Shown here piece after piece: positions 33,810-44,243 of a stretch of DNA of 64,000 bases; position 1 is the first letter of the stretch, and each line of letters opens with the position of its first letter. The stretch is from Acidobacteriota bacterium. GTDB lineage: Bacteria > Acidobacteriota > Blastocatellia > Pyrinomonadales > Pyrinomonadaceae. A model generated the notes under the pieces. That model was not told where the DNA came from. It searched no databases and worked only from the letters and a program-made list of their open reading frames with translations. Location: positions 2,097,344 through 2,161,343 of the forward strand of contig JADJBB010000021.1 of the NCBI GenBank assembly GCA_016703965.1. The letters run 5' to 3'. The translations under genes were made by a program, and so were the position numbers.

Positions 33810-34174
33810 GCGAGGCCCTCGCGGCCGTATTTGAAAATCAATTCGCTTGCATCAACGAACACGGCGAGGCGTGTCCAGGCGAGGTGACCTGCTCAGAAAC
33901 TGACGGCAAACCGCTCCATAAATACGAGAGCGGAGATCCTGAAAGTATTTGCGGCGGGTGCCCGTTGAAGAAGTCGAAACCTGATGCGATCGACGAGTCC
34001 ATGCGGGCTCTCGTGACCACCGGTTTTGAGCTTACAGAGCTTAAAACCTCGGGTGCGGCCTTTCAGTATCCGGATGGCCTCGAGGCCTGGGAATGGATGA
34101 CACTGACCGCCCTGCAGCGTGGCAAAGCGAGAGCCGATGCAGCCGATCGGAAACGTCGGGAAAAGAAGCGATAG
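33797..34174 (+). CDS. Tail chaperone extension in the -1 frame
   Basis: About 125 residues that read on from the chaperone in the -1 frame: LGEALAAVFENQFACINEHGEACPGEV, then ESICGGCPLKKSK, then EAWEWMTLTALQRGKARADAADRKRREKKR. No ATG, GTG or TTG starts it near the chaperone stop; an in-frame GTG at 33665 lies inside the chaperone. The layout matches gpG-gpGT pairs made by programmed -1 frameshifting, but no classical slippery heptamer is visible. Confidence 0.5.
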   Translation, partial: PIGLGEALAAVFENQFACINEHGEACPGEVTCSETDGKPLHKYESGDPESICGGCPLKKSKPDAIDESMRALVTTGFELTELKTSGAAFQYPDGLEAWEWMTLTALQRGKARADAADRKRREKKR

Positions 34175-34789
34175 ATGAACGAGGAGACAACATTCTTCCT
34201 GGAGCCGAAAGACGACCCGCGAGATCGCATCGAGGTCGAGATCGGCGACAGCAAGCAGCCTGATTTCCAGCCGCAGACGAAGATCATGCGGTGGGATAAC
34301 GAGGTGAATGTCTCGCTGCGTCTGGTTCACGACGAAGCTGATCCGGTAGTTGTTGAGGATGGCGGTGTTGTTGCGTGGGAAGGTGAAAAGAAAAAGGTCG
34401 ATTATTACGAGATCGCTCCGTCTGTGGAATTTCTTGAGGGTGCGATCGAGCAGGATGTCACGCTTTACGAACGCCCGTCTGGTGACAAATTAGAGTTCAC
34501 GATCAATGCCAAAGGCGTCGAGTTCATTTACCAGCCAGAACTCACGCCGGAAGAGATCAAAGAAGGCTGTTTCCGGCCTGATAATGTCGTCGGCTCATGG
34601 GCTGTTTTCGCGAGAGAGGAAAAAGTCAATTGGGAAGGCAAAACCATCTACGGCACGGGCAAGGTTGGACACATCTTCAACTCGCTCATGTCGGACGCGA
34701 AAGGCAATACTTGCCGAACGAATCCGCAAATAGTCGATAACGGCGACGGCACGGGCAAACTCACGCTCAATTTTGAAAGAGTTTCTTGA
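34175..34789 (+). CDS. Hypothetical virion-region protein
   Basis: 204 residues, beta-rich (VNVSLRLVHDEADPVVVEDGGVVAWEGEKKKVDYYEI, then WEGKTIYGTGKVGHIF). Good coupling on both sides. Likely a tail component, unassigned. Confidence 0.55.
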   Translation: MNEETTFFLEPKDDPRDRIEVEIGDSKQPDFQPQTKIMRWDNEVNVSLRLVHDEADPVVVEDGGVVAWEGEKKKVDYYEIAPSVEFLEGAIEQDVTLYERPSGDKLEFTINAKGVEFIYQPELTPEEIKEGCFRPDNVVGSWAVFAREEKVNWEGKTIYGTGKVGHIFNSLMSDAKGNTCRTNPQIVDNGDGTGKLTLNFERVS

Positions 34790-34791
34790 TA

Positions 34792-36732
34792 ATGCCGTCT
34801 ATCCGATCCGTCACGCGGCGGGTTTGACGTTTGGATATTCCTCGACTCCGGCGACGGCCTCCAATGCTGTTAATAATTGGGCACACGTCGTAAAGGGCAC
34901 TCCGTCAGGTGCGGGTGATGTAACAAAAATTACAGCGTATGTAGGCAACAACTCAGCTCGGCTTTTTAAGGGCGGTCTGTGGCGGGCTTCTGATAATGTC
35001 CTGATCGGGACGACCAATTCAGCGTCAGTGCCATCGGGTTATGCGTGGACAGATGCGACGTTTGGAACTAGCCAATCAGTGACGGCGGTGGCTTACCTCG
35101 TTGGGTTTATTCCTGACGGCAGCATCAGCGGCGGTGGCTATTACGATGCAGGTTCAACGGGCGATGGTGGCTTAGACACCGGCAACTCCTACACCACGCC
35201 GACAAATCTCACGGCACTCGGCAGCACTACCCGCAAATATGGGGCGTATGCGACGTACGACTTAGCAGTTCAGAACTACACCCTCGATCTCGGTGGAACG
35301 ATCACGGCGTCCGGATCCATTCAGCGACAAGTCACGTTGCAAAAAAGTGGAAGTGTTTCAGCGATCGGAGCGGCTCTGAAGAGCATAGCTCGGAGCTTTT
35401 TCGGCAGCATTACCGGCACAGGGGCGACACTCAGACAAGGACAGTTGCTGAGATCCGGCGTCGCGACGCCCAGCGGCCTTATCGTCCGGGAAGCGGGTAA
35501 GCAAGTGGGCGGCGGGATCACGATCGGTGGATCTTTGAAAAAAGATATTTCAGTCGCTTACGCCGGGAGCTCGACACCGAGCGGTGCGGCGATCAGAGAA
35601 ATGCAGCGAACGGCTGCAGGTTCGATCACGCCGAGCGGAACGCTGCTAAAAAGAGGCGGCCAGAACATTTCTCGGGCAGATCACACCCGTGTCATTGGTG
35701 GTGAAACTGATCACGAAGGCCCAAGGCGGTGAAGTAACTCCGAGCGGTGCCGCCGAGCTGCTCAAAGCCTTTTTGCTGACGGTTGAAGGTTCGCTGACGC
35801 CGAGCGGTTCGGTCTTTCGTCAGGTCTCGAAAAATACGAGTGGCTCGAGCTCAGTAACTGGTTTGATCGCGAAGGCGGTCAATCGGACGTTTGGCGGTTC
35901 GATCACGGCGAGCGGGCTGGTGGATATGTTCCGGGCCGTGATCCTGACTTTGACAGGGTCAATATCGGCGAGCGGTGCGGTGCAGCGTGATGCGTCGAAG
36001 AACGTCGCCGGTCAGACGACAGCGTCTGGGTCGGCCGTTCGCAATGCTTCAAAGGTTCTGGCCGGATCGGTTACGCCGAGCGGAGATCTTGGCAGAGTCA
36101 AAACAGCTTATCTGCTGCTCACTGGTTCGACGGCTGTTAGCGGACTGCTGCGAAAAGAGATCACGCGGAGCCTGGCCGGATCGGCAGCTCCAACAGGTTT
36201 GCTTCAAAAAACTATCTTTCGGACCGTCGCCGGCTCGGTGACGCCGTCGAGCGAGATCACTCTGTTGAAGCTTTTGACATTGGTTCTGACCGGAACTGTC
36301 GCCGTCTCCGGCGACATCGATCGCGAGATCTCGCGGAGCTTCGCCGGCAGTGTTACGGCGAGCGGTAGGGCAACGCGTCTGATCTCGCGAATGACAGGCG
36401 GGCAGATCGATATCAGCAGCACGATCGTTGTTTTCCGGGCTTTCTTCTTTGATCTCGGCGGCGAGATCGGTATCACGGGAACGGCGATAAAGAACGTTTT
36501 CACGGGGCAATCGGGCTCGGTGACGCCGTCCGGATCCGTACAGCGTGAAGTGGGCAGGCAGCTTGCGGGCCAGATCACGGTTTCGGGTGCGGTTCAAAGG
36601 TTGGTAAGCAAATTCGTCGCCGGCGTCGTGTCGATTGCTGGAGCTATAACAAGATCGGTTTCGGGCAAGACGGACATCGTCTGCTCGGACTATTCGAACG
36701 TCACGCTGACGCTTAGGGACTATTCATCATGA
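34792..36732 (+). CDS. Tandem-repeat tail protein, frameshifted
   Basis: One gene of about 650 residues once the A run at 35648-35652 is shortened by one; starting at 34792 also needs a T added at 34823-34825, while TTG at 34773 does not. After a globular N-terminus it consists of about 20 copies of a 20-24-residue beta unit with the core SGxITPSGxxxR (for example AGSVTPSGDLGR, AGSVTASGRATR). Such beta-helix or beta-roll arrays form phage tail fibres or tail surface proteins. Repeats can be gained or lost by recombination, changing fibre length. Confidence 0.72.
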
Positions 36733-37040
36733 GTTGCTCGGAACCTACAAAAACCTATGACATCGGCGAAGACGTGACGATCGTCGGCGAATGGACGACA
36801 TCAGCCGGCGAGCTCGTAGATCCGGCAGCGGTTTTCTGCTCGGTAAAGTCACCGGATGACGAGGTCACAGATTACGAATACGGCGTCGGTGCCGACATCG
36901 TGAAGGTCGAGGATGGGAAATACAAGCTGGTCGTGGATGCGGATCAGCCGGGACGTTGGTTTTACAGGTGGTTTTCCACCGGCGACGGCAAAGCGGCCGG
37001 GGAAAGGGAGTTTGTGGTCGCGAGATCGCAATTTAGCTAA
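36729..37040 (+). CDS. Hypothetical tail protein, Ig-like
   Basis: 103 residues, all-beta pattern (YDIGEDVTIVGEWTTSAGE, VKVEDGKYKLVVDADQPGRWFYRW), as in small Ig-like phage decoration domains. ATGA overlap with the repeat tail gene. Confidence 0.6.
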   Translation: MSCSEPTKTYDIGEDVTIVGEWTTSAGELVDPAAVFCSVKSPDDEVTDYEYGVGADIVKVEDGKYKLVVDADQPGRWFYRWFSTGDGKAAGEREFVVARSQFS

Positions 37041-37051
37041 GAGGAAAAAAT

Positions 37052-37324
37052 ATGATCGGAGAGACTCGATTTGAAGTAAGGGCCAGCCTGAACGAAAACG
37101 GCGAAGCCACGGCAAAGGTTTTTGGACGCTGCAGCTACGGCGAAGGCGATGGTAAACGTGACGCGACGGAATTCGTCGAGATCACTGATGAAAAGCTTCT
37201 CGACAAGGTCCAAAAGGCTCTCGTCGCAGCAGCTACCGAGGTTCGAGACGCGCTAAACCGCCAGACGGTCAAAGCGGCTGCGAAATGCCTCAACGTGGCA
37301 TCGGAACGCGGCGAGATCGCCTAG
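37052..37324 (+). CDS. Hypothetical tail-region protein
   Basis: 90 residues, charged, beta N-terminus and helical C-terminus with EKLLDKVQKALVAAATEVRDAL. GAGGAAAAA site upstream. Unassigned. Confidence 0.5.
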   Translation: MIGETRFEVRASLNENGEATAKVFGRCSYGEGDGKRDATEFVEITDEKLLDKVQKALVAAATEVRDALNRQTVKAAAKCLNVASERGEIA

Positions 37325-37417
37325 TCAAAGAAGAGCCGCAGCGGGCCCAGGAGGCCCTAGACACACAGAAAAACTATGAACATAAATTCAAAGATCGCAA
37401 TTTCAGGAGACAGGACC

Positions 37418-38083
37418 ATGAAGGTCACCCGCGGCGGTTCGCTGGGCAAGCCGGTGTCGGTTATCGCTAAGCTCAAGGAGATCGTCCGTGACGCCCTGCC
37501 TTTCACTAACGACGAGGAGGTAAACCGCTATCGCGTGCGTAATTTCATGAACGTGATGCGCGGCTACCGCCAGATCGTTTTCGCCAAAATGTTCGGCGTT
37601 AACCACACCTACGGTGCGTTGTACGCCAAGGTCATCCGCGGCGACGGCTCGGTGCTGAACCTCGGCCTGATCTCGCTCCGGGTCGTCACGACGGCCGGCG
37701 TCGGGTTCATCGTCGATGCGTTTCAGAACTCGGTCGAGATGGAAAACATGAAGTATCACGGTTTCGGAATCGGGACCGGAGCTGAGGCTTCAGGTGATAC
37801 CGCTCTCGGTACGGAGTTCACGACTGAATACGCCACCGACAACGTGCGGCCGACCGGAACGACGACCGAGGGTGCATCAGCGAATATCTACCGCACGGTG
37901 GGTGCCTTTACACCGAATTCGGGCGGCGTTCTGGCGGTAACCGAGCACGGCGTATTCAGCCAGGCTGCTGTGGCTGGCGGTGTGCTGCTCGACCGCTCGA
38001 AGTTCGCGGCCGTCAACCTCGACAGTGCCAACGGCGACAGCCTGCAGGTCACGTATGAAGCCACTTTCCCGGCTGGCAGCTAA
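37418..38083 (+). CDS. Conserved virion-region protein
   Basis: 221 residues from the ATG at 37418, eight bases after GGAG; a start at 37376 has no such site. Beta-rich with KYHGFGIGTGAEASGDTALGTEFTTEYATDNVRPTGT and a C-terminal VTYEATFPAG, a pattern I know from structural proteins next to tape measures. Exact role unknown. Confidence 0.65.
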   Translation: MKVTRGGSLGKPVSVIAKLKEIVRDALPFTNDEEVNRYRVRNFMNVMRGYRQIVFAKMFGVNHTYGALYAKVIRGDGSVLNLGLISLRVVTTAGVGFIVDAFQNSVEMENMKYHGFGIGTGAEASGDTALGTEFTTEYATDNVRPTGTTTEGASANIYRTVGAFTPNSGGVLAVTEHGVFSQAAVAGGVLLDRSKFAAVNLDSANGDSLQVTYEATFPAGS

Positions 38084-38096
38084 GCCAGAATGACCC

Positions 38097-38139
38097 GAGA
38101 CGAGAGACAGGAGACGCGAGTCTTCTTGTCTCTCGTCTC
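38097..38139 (+). promoter_or_regulatory. Perfect 13-bp hairpin before the tape measure
   Basis: GAGACGAGAGACA and TGTCTCTCGTCTC are separated by 17 bases. It occupies the only gap before the tape measure. With no T tract, it is likely an RNA element that limits read-through or translation of the long gene. Confidence 0.65.
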
Positions 38140-38169
38140 AATATCTATCTCCCGTCTCCAGTCTAAGAA

Positions 38170-41100
38170 ATGGCCGATCTCGAGATCTCAGTAGGAATTG
38201 ACGCAAGGCAAACCAAATCAGGTGGTGCCGAGGTTAAGCGTGAATTCAAGGAAGTGGGAACCGAGGTCGAAAAGACCGGAAAAAAAGCTAAGAATGCAGC
38301 CGATCGAGATTTTAAGGACCTCGAAAAGAGCATGAAGTCGGCAGCCGTCCAGGGCAATGTCATGGGCGAGCTGATCGGCAGAGCTTTGACTACATCCTGC
38401 GCGCCGGCGTCCAGGTAGTTCAGATGCTCTACGGCATGGTGAAGGGCTTCGCTGACGCCGGTGTCGAGATCTACAAGGCCCAGCAAGTCACTCAACTCTC
38501 TGCCGAAACGCTCTCCGCTATAGCCATGCAGGCCAGGCGAACCGGAACCTCGATAAGCGAGGTTGGCGATAGCTTTAAAGAATTCACGAAACTGATCGGA
38601 GATGCGGCAAACGGCTCGAAGGACGCGGTCGCCAAAATGGCTCGTCTCGGGATCGATCCGGTAAAAGCAGCGAACAATCTTGATGCCGCATATCGCCAGG
38701 TGATCGCACGCATAGTCTCGCTCAAAAACCCTGTCGAACAGGGCAATGCGGCAATGGATGCGTTCGGCGAAACCGGTTACAAATTGCTGCCTTTCCTTAA
38801 GAGCTTCGACGGCGATCTCGACAAGCTCATGCAGACGGCCCGCGAGCTAGGCGTCGTCATGACTGAGCAGGACGTTAAGGCCGCGAAGGAGTTCGATAGG
38901 AGCTATAAGGATCTTCAGGAGACGGTTCGCGGGTTGGCCATGACCTTTGGGCGTGACTATCTGCCGATCTTGAAGGACGTGATCGACAGGTCTAAAGTCT
39001 GGTTCACGGAAAACAAAGCACTGATCCAGAGCTGGGCGACAAGCTCAAGCAATGCCGTTCGCGGGTTTATCATCTCACTCGAGGAGACGAAAAAGTGGTT
39101 TGAGGAGAACCCACGGATGGCTCGTTTTCTCTGGGCTTTGACGGGACTAGGATCACCTGCAGCAATGATCTACAACTACATGGAGAGCAAAGGAGCCTCC
39201 GGGTCACCGCTGGCAACGCAGCCGAATTACGATCCGAGCCTGAACAAGATCCCGGATCTGACGAAATCTCCTACCGGTAACTATTTTTCCGCTCCTGGAT
39301 CAGTAGGCAAGGCTCCCAAAGTCGGACGCTCCGCTACACCTGAACTAACGGATCAACAGAAGCAGGCGATCGAACTGCAGCGGATCATTAAAGATCTGAC
39401 GGCCGATATCGCTTTCTTCGGCCAGGATACCGAAGAAGCGGCACTGCAGCAGAAGTTCTTTGAGGTTGCATTGCTCGGGACGAACAAGGCGTTGTTCGAT
39501 CAGGCCCGTGACCTTGCTCGCAATAAAGATGCTCAAAAAGCGAAGCAGAAGGCTGATGAGGATGCTGCCGAAGCTGCCCAAAAATACGCGGACACTATTA
39601 AACAGTTTCGTGAAGAAGGGATCCAAAGCACGTTCGATGCTCAGAACAACAACGCCCAGGAAATGTGGCAGCTGTCGCAGCAGATCGAGCTCGGCCGCGA
39701 GCTGAACGACGTTGATCTGCAGCAGATCCAAAATTCTCGTGAGCTCGTTGAGTTTGCGGCGGCTACCATAAATTTCAAAAAAGAAGATGTTGACCTGCTT
39801 TTCGCGGAGCTGCTGAAAAAGCACGAATTGGTCCTCGTCGACAAAGAGAGGATCGTTCAGCTCAAGGAAGAGCTCGCATTGAAATCGGCAGTCCGGGATA
39901 TTCAGAAAGGTCTCCAGGGCGAACTCGCAGAGCTGACGGAGATCTACCGGACCGGGGCAGAAGTGACCACGGTTTTCCGTATCGAGCAGGAGCTTTTAAA
40001 GGACACCTACAAGGGGCTTTCGGACGAACAGCGGCAGCAGATCCTGTCAACGGCCGCACAGATCGATTCTATGAAGGCGGCGATGAAAGCCCAGGAGGAA
40101 GCTCACAAACAATATGAGCAATTCCGCGACACGATCCTCGACGGGCTCGATGCGATGCAGGATGGGGCTGGTTCGTTCTTTTCATGGATGTACGACCGCT
40201 TTAAGAACTTCCTGAAGCAGATGGTTGCCGAGTGGCTGGCATCGAAATTCTTCAACATGTTCTATGGCGGCGGGAACGCTCAAGCTGCACAAGGCAGCGG
40301 CAGTGGCGGTGGTGGAATAGCCGGGGCGATCCGAACCCTGCTCGGTGGTGGTCAGGGGCCAGGCGGGACGCCGATGTTTAATGGTAACGCTACGCAGATC
40401 TATGGCGGCCCGACTCAGACGATCAGCAACTCAGGCTCGAGCCAGCTATTCAACACGCTGAACCTTCGCGGAGGTGGCACGTATACGGCAGGCGGTTCGG
40501 GTGGCGGTTGGGCCAGTATGTTCACCGGCGAAGGCGGTTTGTTTGCTCCGGTCGGCGGTTCGCGAATCGGTGGCTATTTGAGCGGTGCCGGCACGTTGGC
40601 GTCGGTGTTTGGCGGTTTGATTCCCGGACGAGCGGGCAGTGCGATATCGTCGGGCGGGACGGGAATGGCTCTCGGGGCACAGATCGGTGCTCTGATTCCG
40701 GTGATCGGCCCCATTGTCGGTGCTTTGGTTGGCGGTGGTATCGGTGCTTTGTTCGGATGGCTATTCGGAAATAAAGCTGAGAAAAAGGACAAGAAAGAGA
40801 AAATGCCGCAGCTCATGCAGGGTTTTACTGACTCGATGAAGCAGCTGCGTGACCTGATCAATGACGTGCGGACGCTGCGGATCGATCCGGATTCGGCGAT
40901 CTCGCAGGCAACGCAGATCCGTCAGCAGATCGCGAGCGGTTTCGGCGTTCAATTCGAGTCCAAGAAGTATCAAAAAGAGTCGCAAAAGCTGATCGCTCAG
41001 CGTTTGGTCGAGGCCGATTCACTGATAACTGAGCTGAGAAACGTCAGCGAGATCTCGCGGGCGGCATCGGAACGTGAACGGCGTCTGCTGCCGGAATTTG

Positions 41101-41471
41101 CTGGCGGTGTTTACATGTCGCCTGCATTTCGAAGGTTCAACGGAATGCTCAGCGGTGCCTGGACCGGACGCGACACGATCCCGGCGATGGTCGCGGCCGG
41201 CGAGATGATACTCAACCCAATGCAGCAAGCTCGTGTGCGTTCGAACGCAGGCGGTGATCCTTTCCGCGGTGCCGGAATTCCGGGCTATGCCGATGGCGGC
41301 GTCGTCCAGAGCGGCTATGGCGATATGAATCTAACGGTCTATATCGAACAGGACGCCTCGGGCCAGTGGGTTGCTATCGCTGAATCTGATCGCGGTCAAA
41401 GGTCGATCGCGAAAGTCGTCGCCGGCAAGTATAAAAACGGAGAACTGACCCTGCAAAAAAGGCTAGGATAG
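38170..41471 (+). CDS. Tape measure protein, one frameshift
   Basis: Adding one T at 38385-38387 joins the short first frame to the long one, giving 1100 residues. The N-terminus has long amphipathic helices, then a central helical rod rich in Lys, Glu and Gln, and a Gly-rich C-terminal third with hydrophobic segments (AISSGGTGMALGAQIGALIPVIGPIVGALVGGG), the usual membrane-active part. At about 0.15 nm per residue it predicts a tail near 165 nm, a siphovirus tail. Confidence 0.88.
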
Positions 41472-42605
41472 ATGGGAAGACCGACGACGACAAACCTGAC
41501 AAATCGCCTGGCTGATCCACATGTTTGGACGCAGTCAACGGTCGATCTATTGCTCACCAACTCGACCCAATACCACTTCTCAACTGCAGCTTTTACCGGA
41601 ACTAACGGCACGGTTTACACCGATGACCTGCGAAAGGTCGGAGAGATCAAGCAGTCGGTCTCGCAGTCCGTCGATCGCGTTCAGATCTCGATCCAGAACG
41701 TCGATAAGGTCTTCGGCGATGAGGTCCCGGCCGAGGCGTTGATCAAGGCAACGGCGATCGTCGGCCGTCAGTATGGCGGAGCAGATATTCATACATCTTT
41801 AAGAGATTGGGCTGAGCTCTTCCGCGGCGAGGTCCGGCCGATCAGCATGGATGAGAATGAGGTCGTGATCGAGGTGGTCAACGATCTCGCTGCAGCAGGC
41901 TTTTGCGTGGCTCATTGGTCGCTCGCTGAGAATTGTCAGTTCGTCTATAAGCATGCGGGAACGTGCGGTTACGCAGGCGGTATCACGACCTGCAACAAAC
42001 GCCGGAAATCACCGGCCGGCTGCTTAGGCCACGATAACGAGCATCATTATGGCGGTATGGAATTCCCGGACAGTCAGACAACCGCTCCGCCAACCGGCGA
42101 TGATCCGGGCGATGGCGGAGGCGGCTGGATACCGTGCCCACGGACCGATCAGTTTGTACTGGTACGCGCACACTGGACCGGCGATCCCAGGCCAAAACGC
42201 GTATCGATGCTCGGCAGTGAAGACGAGCTATATAACCCGCTGACCGGCTCGTTCGCTAAGATCAAATCGATCCGGTTCGTTCCTAACGAGCCGATCTTTA
42301 GCCTTCAAGTTCCCGAGGCCGTGGGCTTTTCATCCGGATCTCATCCGATCATCCAGACCGTTGACGATCACCAAGGAATCGCGGTTGAAAAGATGAACGG
42401 CATCGAAAGAGTTTTGATCTGGTCAAAAGGCGAGTTATTCGATTCGTCGGTTCTCCAAGTTCTGCGAACCAATGACAGAGCCACCGTTGCCAAGATCGAG
42501 CTCGTCAGCGGTCACATCTACGCTTACAGCGATACTTCGAACGGACCGTTCATCGTCTGTCACAATTCCAAGCCCGGCGATGATGGAGGCCCTGTTTTTA
42601 TATGA
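41472..42605 (+). CDS. Distal tail protein with C-terminal Hint-like domain
   Basis: 377 residues. The N-terminal 210 residues are a tail-tip domain (DUF2163-like) with a Cys-rich part (CQFVYKHAGTCGYAGG, CNKRRKSPAGCLGH) that may bind metal. A Gly/Asp linker leads to a domain starting with IPCPRTD (Cys 222), then SGSHPII (His 291) and ending with CHNSKP (residues 363-368). A leading Cys, a central xxH and a final HN followed by Ser are the features of Hint (intein/Hedgehog) self-splicing folds. Self-cleavage during tail maturation is possible but not proven. Confidence 0.68.
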   Translation: MGRPTTTNLTNRLADPHVWTQSTVDLLLTNSTQYHFSTAAFTGTNGTVYTDDLRKVGEIKQSVSQSVDRVQISIQNVDKVFGDEVPAEALIKATAIVGRQYGGADIHTSLRDWAELFRGEVRPISMDENEVVIEVVNDLAAAGFCVAHWSLAENCQFVYKHAGTCGYAGGITTCNKRRKSPAGCLGHDNEHHYGGMEFPDSQTTAPPTGDDPGDGGGGWIPCPRTDQFVLVRAHWTGDPRPKRVSMLGSEDELYNPLTGSFAKIKSIRFVPNEPIFSLQVPEAVGFSSGSHPIIQTVDDHQGIAVEKMNGIERVLIWSKGELFDSSVLQVLRTNDRATVAKIELVSGHIYAYSDTSNGPFIVCHNSKPGDDGGPVFI

Positions 42606-44236
42606 CCCTTGTAAATCATCTTAGAGATCTCGAGGCTCAAAACCTGTTTCATGCGGTAGCTTACGGAAAGCACCTCGTGACGGGAAACCTCGCGAAATCT
42701 ATAGTCACCGGATCTGACCCAACACACCAGATCACGCTGCAGCAGATGCTCGGCCGCGGTCCGTGGGATGCGTGCGAGGGCCTTTGGTGGAGCGGCGTTC
42801 AGATCCCGACAACCGATTACAAATTCTTTCCCGGCACCCAATCGACCGGCATGGGCGATAGTACCCAAGGCCAGGACACGGTCTTCGACACGGACACACC
42901 GCACTCGGGAGTTGCGTGGATCCGGGCTGCCCTTCAAACGGGCATGGGTGATTTCGACACGAAGAACAACCCGCCGTATGGCCTGAAAGGGATCTTTCGC
43001 ACGATGAAGATCGAGGACTATAACTCGAGCGGAACGGCTCTCGGTTCGTCTTATTCAGCAAACCCTGCCCGCGAGGTCGCGGACCTTATATTAAGGATAG
43101 GCGGACGCCCCAGCTCCCGCATCGATTGGGGAGCCTGGGTTGATTGGCGGGACTTTTGTCTGGCAAATATCTCGTTCGATTACACCGCTATAACAGGGTT
43201 GCCGGGCTTTGGGCTGACAGCACAATACTACAACGGCACTGCGTTCGACACTCTGATAATTGAACGGATCGATCCGGTTGTGGAGTTCGTGAGCTCTGCC
43301 GGAAGTCCTGGGATCGGCGTCGATGTTGATAACTTCTCAGCACGGTGGGAAGGCAAATTCAAGCCGCTTTACTCAGAGAACTATACCTTCACGATCACGC
43401 ATACGCACGGCGTAAAGCTCTGGGTCAACGGCTCGGTCGTGATCGATCAGTGGTCTGCTAGTGGAACTCATTCGAGCAGTGGAATTACTCTGTCGAACGG
43501 CAGCTTTTACGATATTAAGGTCGAGTGGAAACACACCACCGGCAACGCCGATATCGCTCTAAAATGGCAGAGCTCAACGCAGGAGCTGGAAGTGATGCCG
43601 CACCGTGTTCTCTACCCCAAGACGGCGAGCCGGCCGCGTTACGAGACCCACCCTTTCTGGTCGGGCCCGACACGTCTCGACGATGCAGTGCGAACCATCC
43701 TAAATCTGTGCAATTCGACGGTTCAGGAGGTCAATGGCAAACTGCGTTTCTTATGCCTCGAGCAGCTGACCACGCACTCATACCATTTTACCGACGATCA
43801 CATTGTGGAAAACAGCGTGAAGCTCATTCCACGAGATCCTTTGACGATCAGAAACTCGTGGCAGGCACGGTTCCGCGATGTTGACAGCCAGTATCTCGAG
43901 TATCCAATCGACCCGATCCTGATCGAACGCCCGGACCTGATCACCCTCGCCGGCCGCCAGATTGATGGCGAGTCGATCGAGATGTTCAACTGCACGATGC
44001 ACCAGGGCTATCGCATGCTCGATAATTGGGTCAAGCGGAACGTCGATAGTAAATATACGATCGAGCTCACGGGCATGCCCGAGAGCTACCAGGTGCTCGC
44101 CGGCGACAGAGTGAAGGTGGACGTTGAGTTTCTGGACTGGACCGACAAACCAATGCTTGTGATGACGTCAAATGATTCCTCGAGCGAAGAGACCGCCGAA
44201 GAGCGGCCCATCGTGATGCAGGAGTGGACCTTATAA
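42602..44236 (+). CDS. Central tail protein with PA14-like insertion
   Basis: 544 residues, overlapping the Hint-bearing gene by ATGA. It starts with a short baseplate-type part. Around residues 200-340 there is a PA14-type beta barrel: LTAQYYNGTAFDT, ARWEGKFKPLYSENYTFTITHTHGVKLWVNGSVVIDQW, then YDIKVEWKHTTGNADIALKWQS. PA14 domains bind sugars or proteins, so this part likely touches the cell surface. The C-terminal part is again baseplate-like (YTIELTGMPESYQVLAGDRVKV). Confidence 0.72.
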   Translation: MTLVNHLRDLEAQNLFHAVAYGKHLVTGNLAKSIVTGSDPTHQITLQQMLGRGPWDACEGLWWSGVQIPTTDYKFFPGTQSTGMGDSTQGQDTVFDTDTPHSGVAWIRAALQTGMGDFDTKNNPPYGLKGIFRTMKIEDYNSSGTALGSSYSANPAREVADLILRIGGRPSSRIDWGAWVDWRDFCLANISFDYTAITGLPGFGLTAQYYNGTAFDTLIIERIDPVVEFVSSAGSPGIGVDVDNFSARWEGKFKPLYSENYTFTITHTHGVKLWVNGSVVIDQWSASGTHSSSGITLSNGSFYDIKVEWKHTTGNADIALKWQSSTQELEVMPHRVLYPKTASRPRYETHPFWSGPTRLDDAVRTILNLCNSTVQEVNGKLRFLCLEQLTTHSYHFTDDHIVENSVKLIPRDPLTIRNSWQARFRDVDSQYLEYPIDPILIERPDLITLAGRQIDGESIEMFNCTMHQGYRMLDNWVKRNVDSKYTIELTGMPESYQVLAGDRVKVDVEFLDWTDKPMLVMTSNDSSSEETAEERPIVMQEWTL

Positions 44237-44243
44237 ATAAGAT

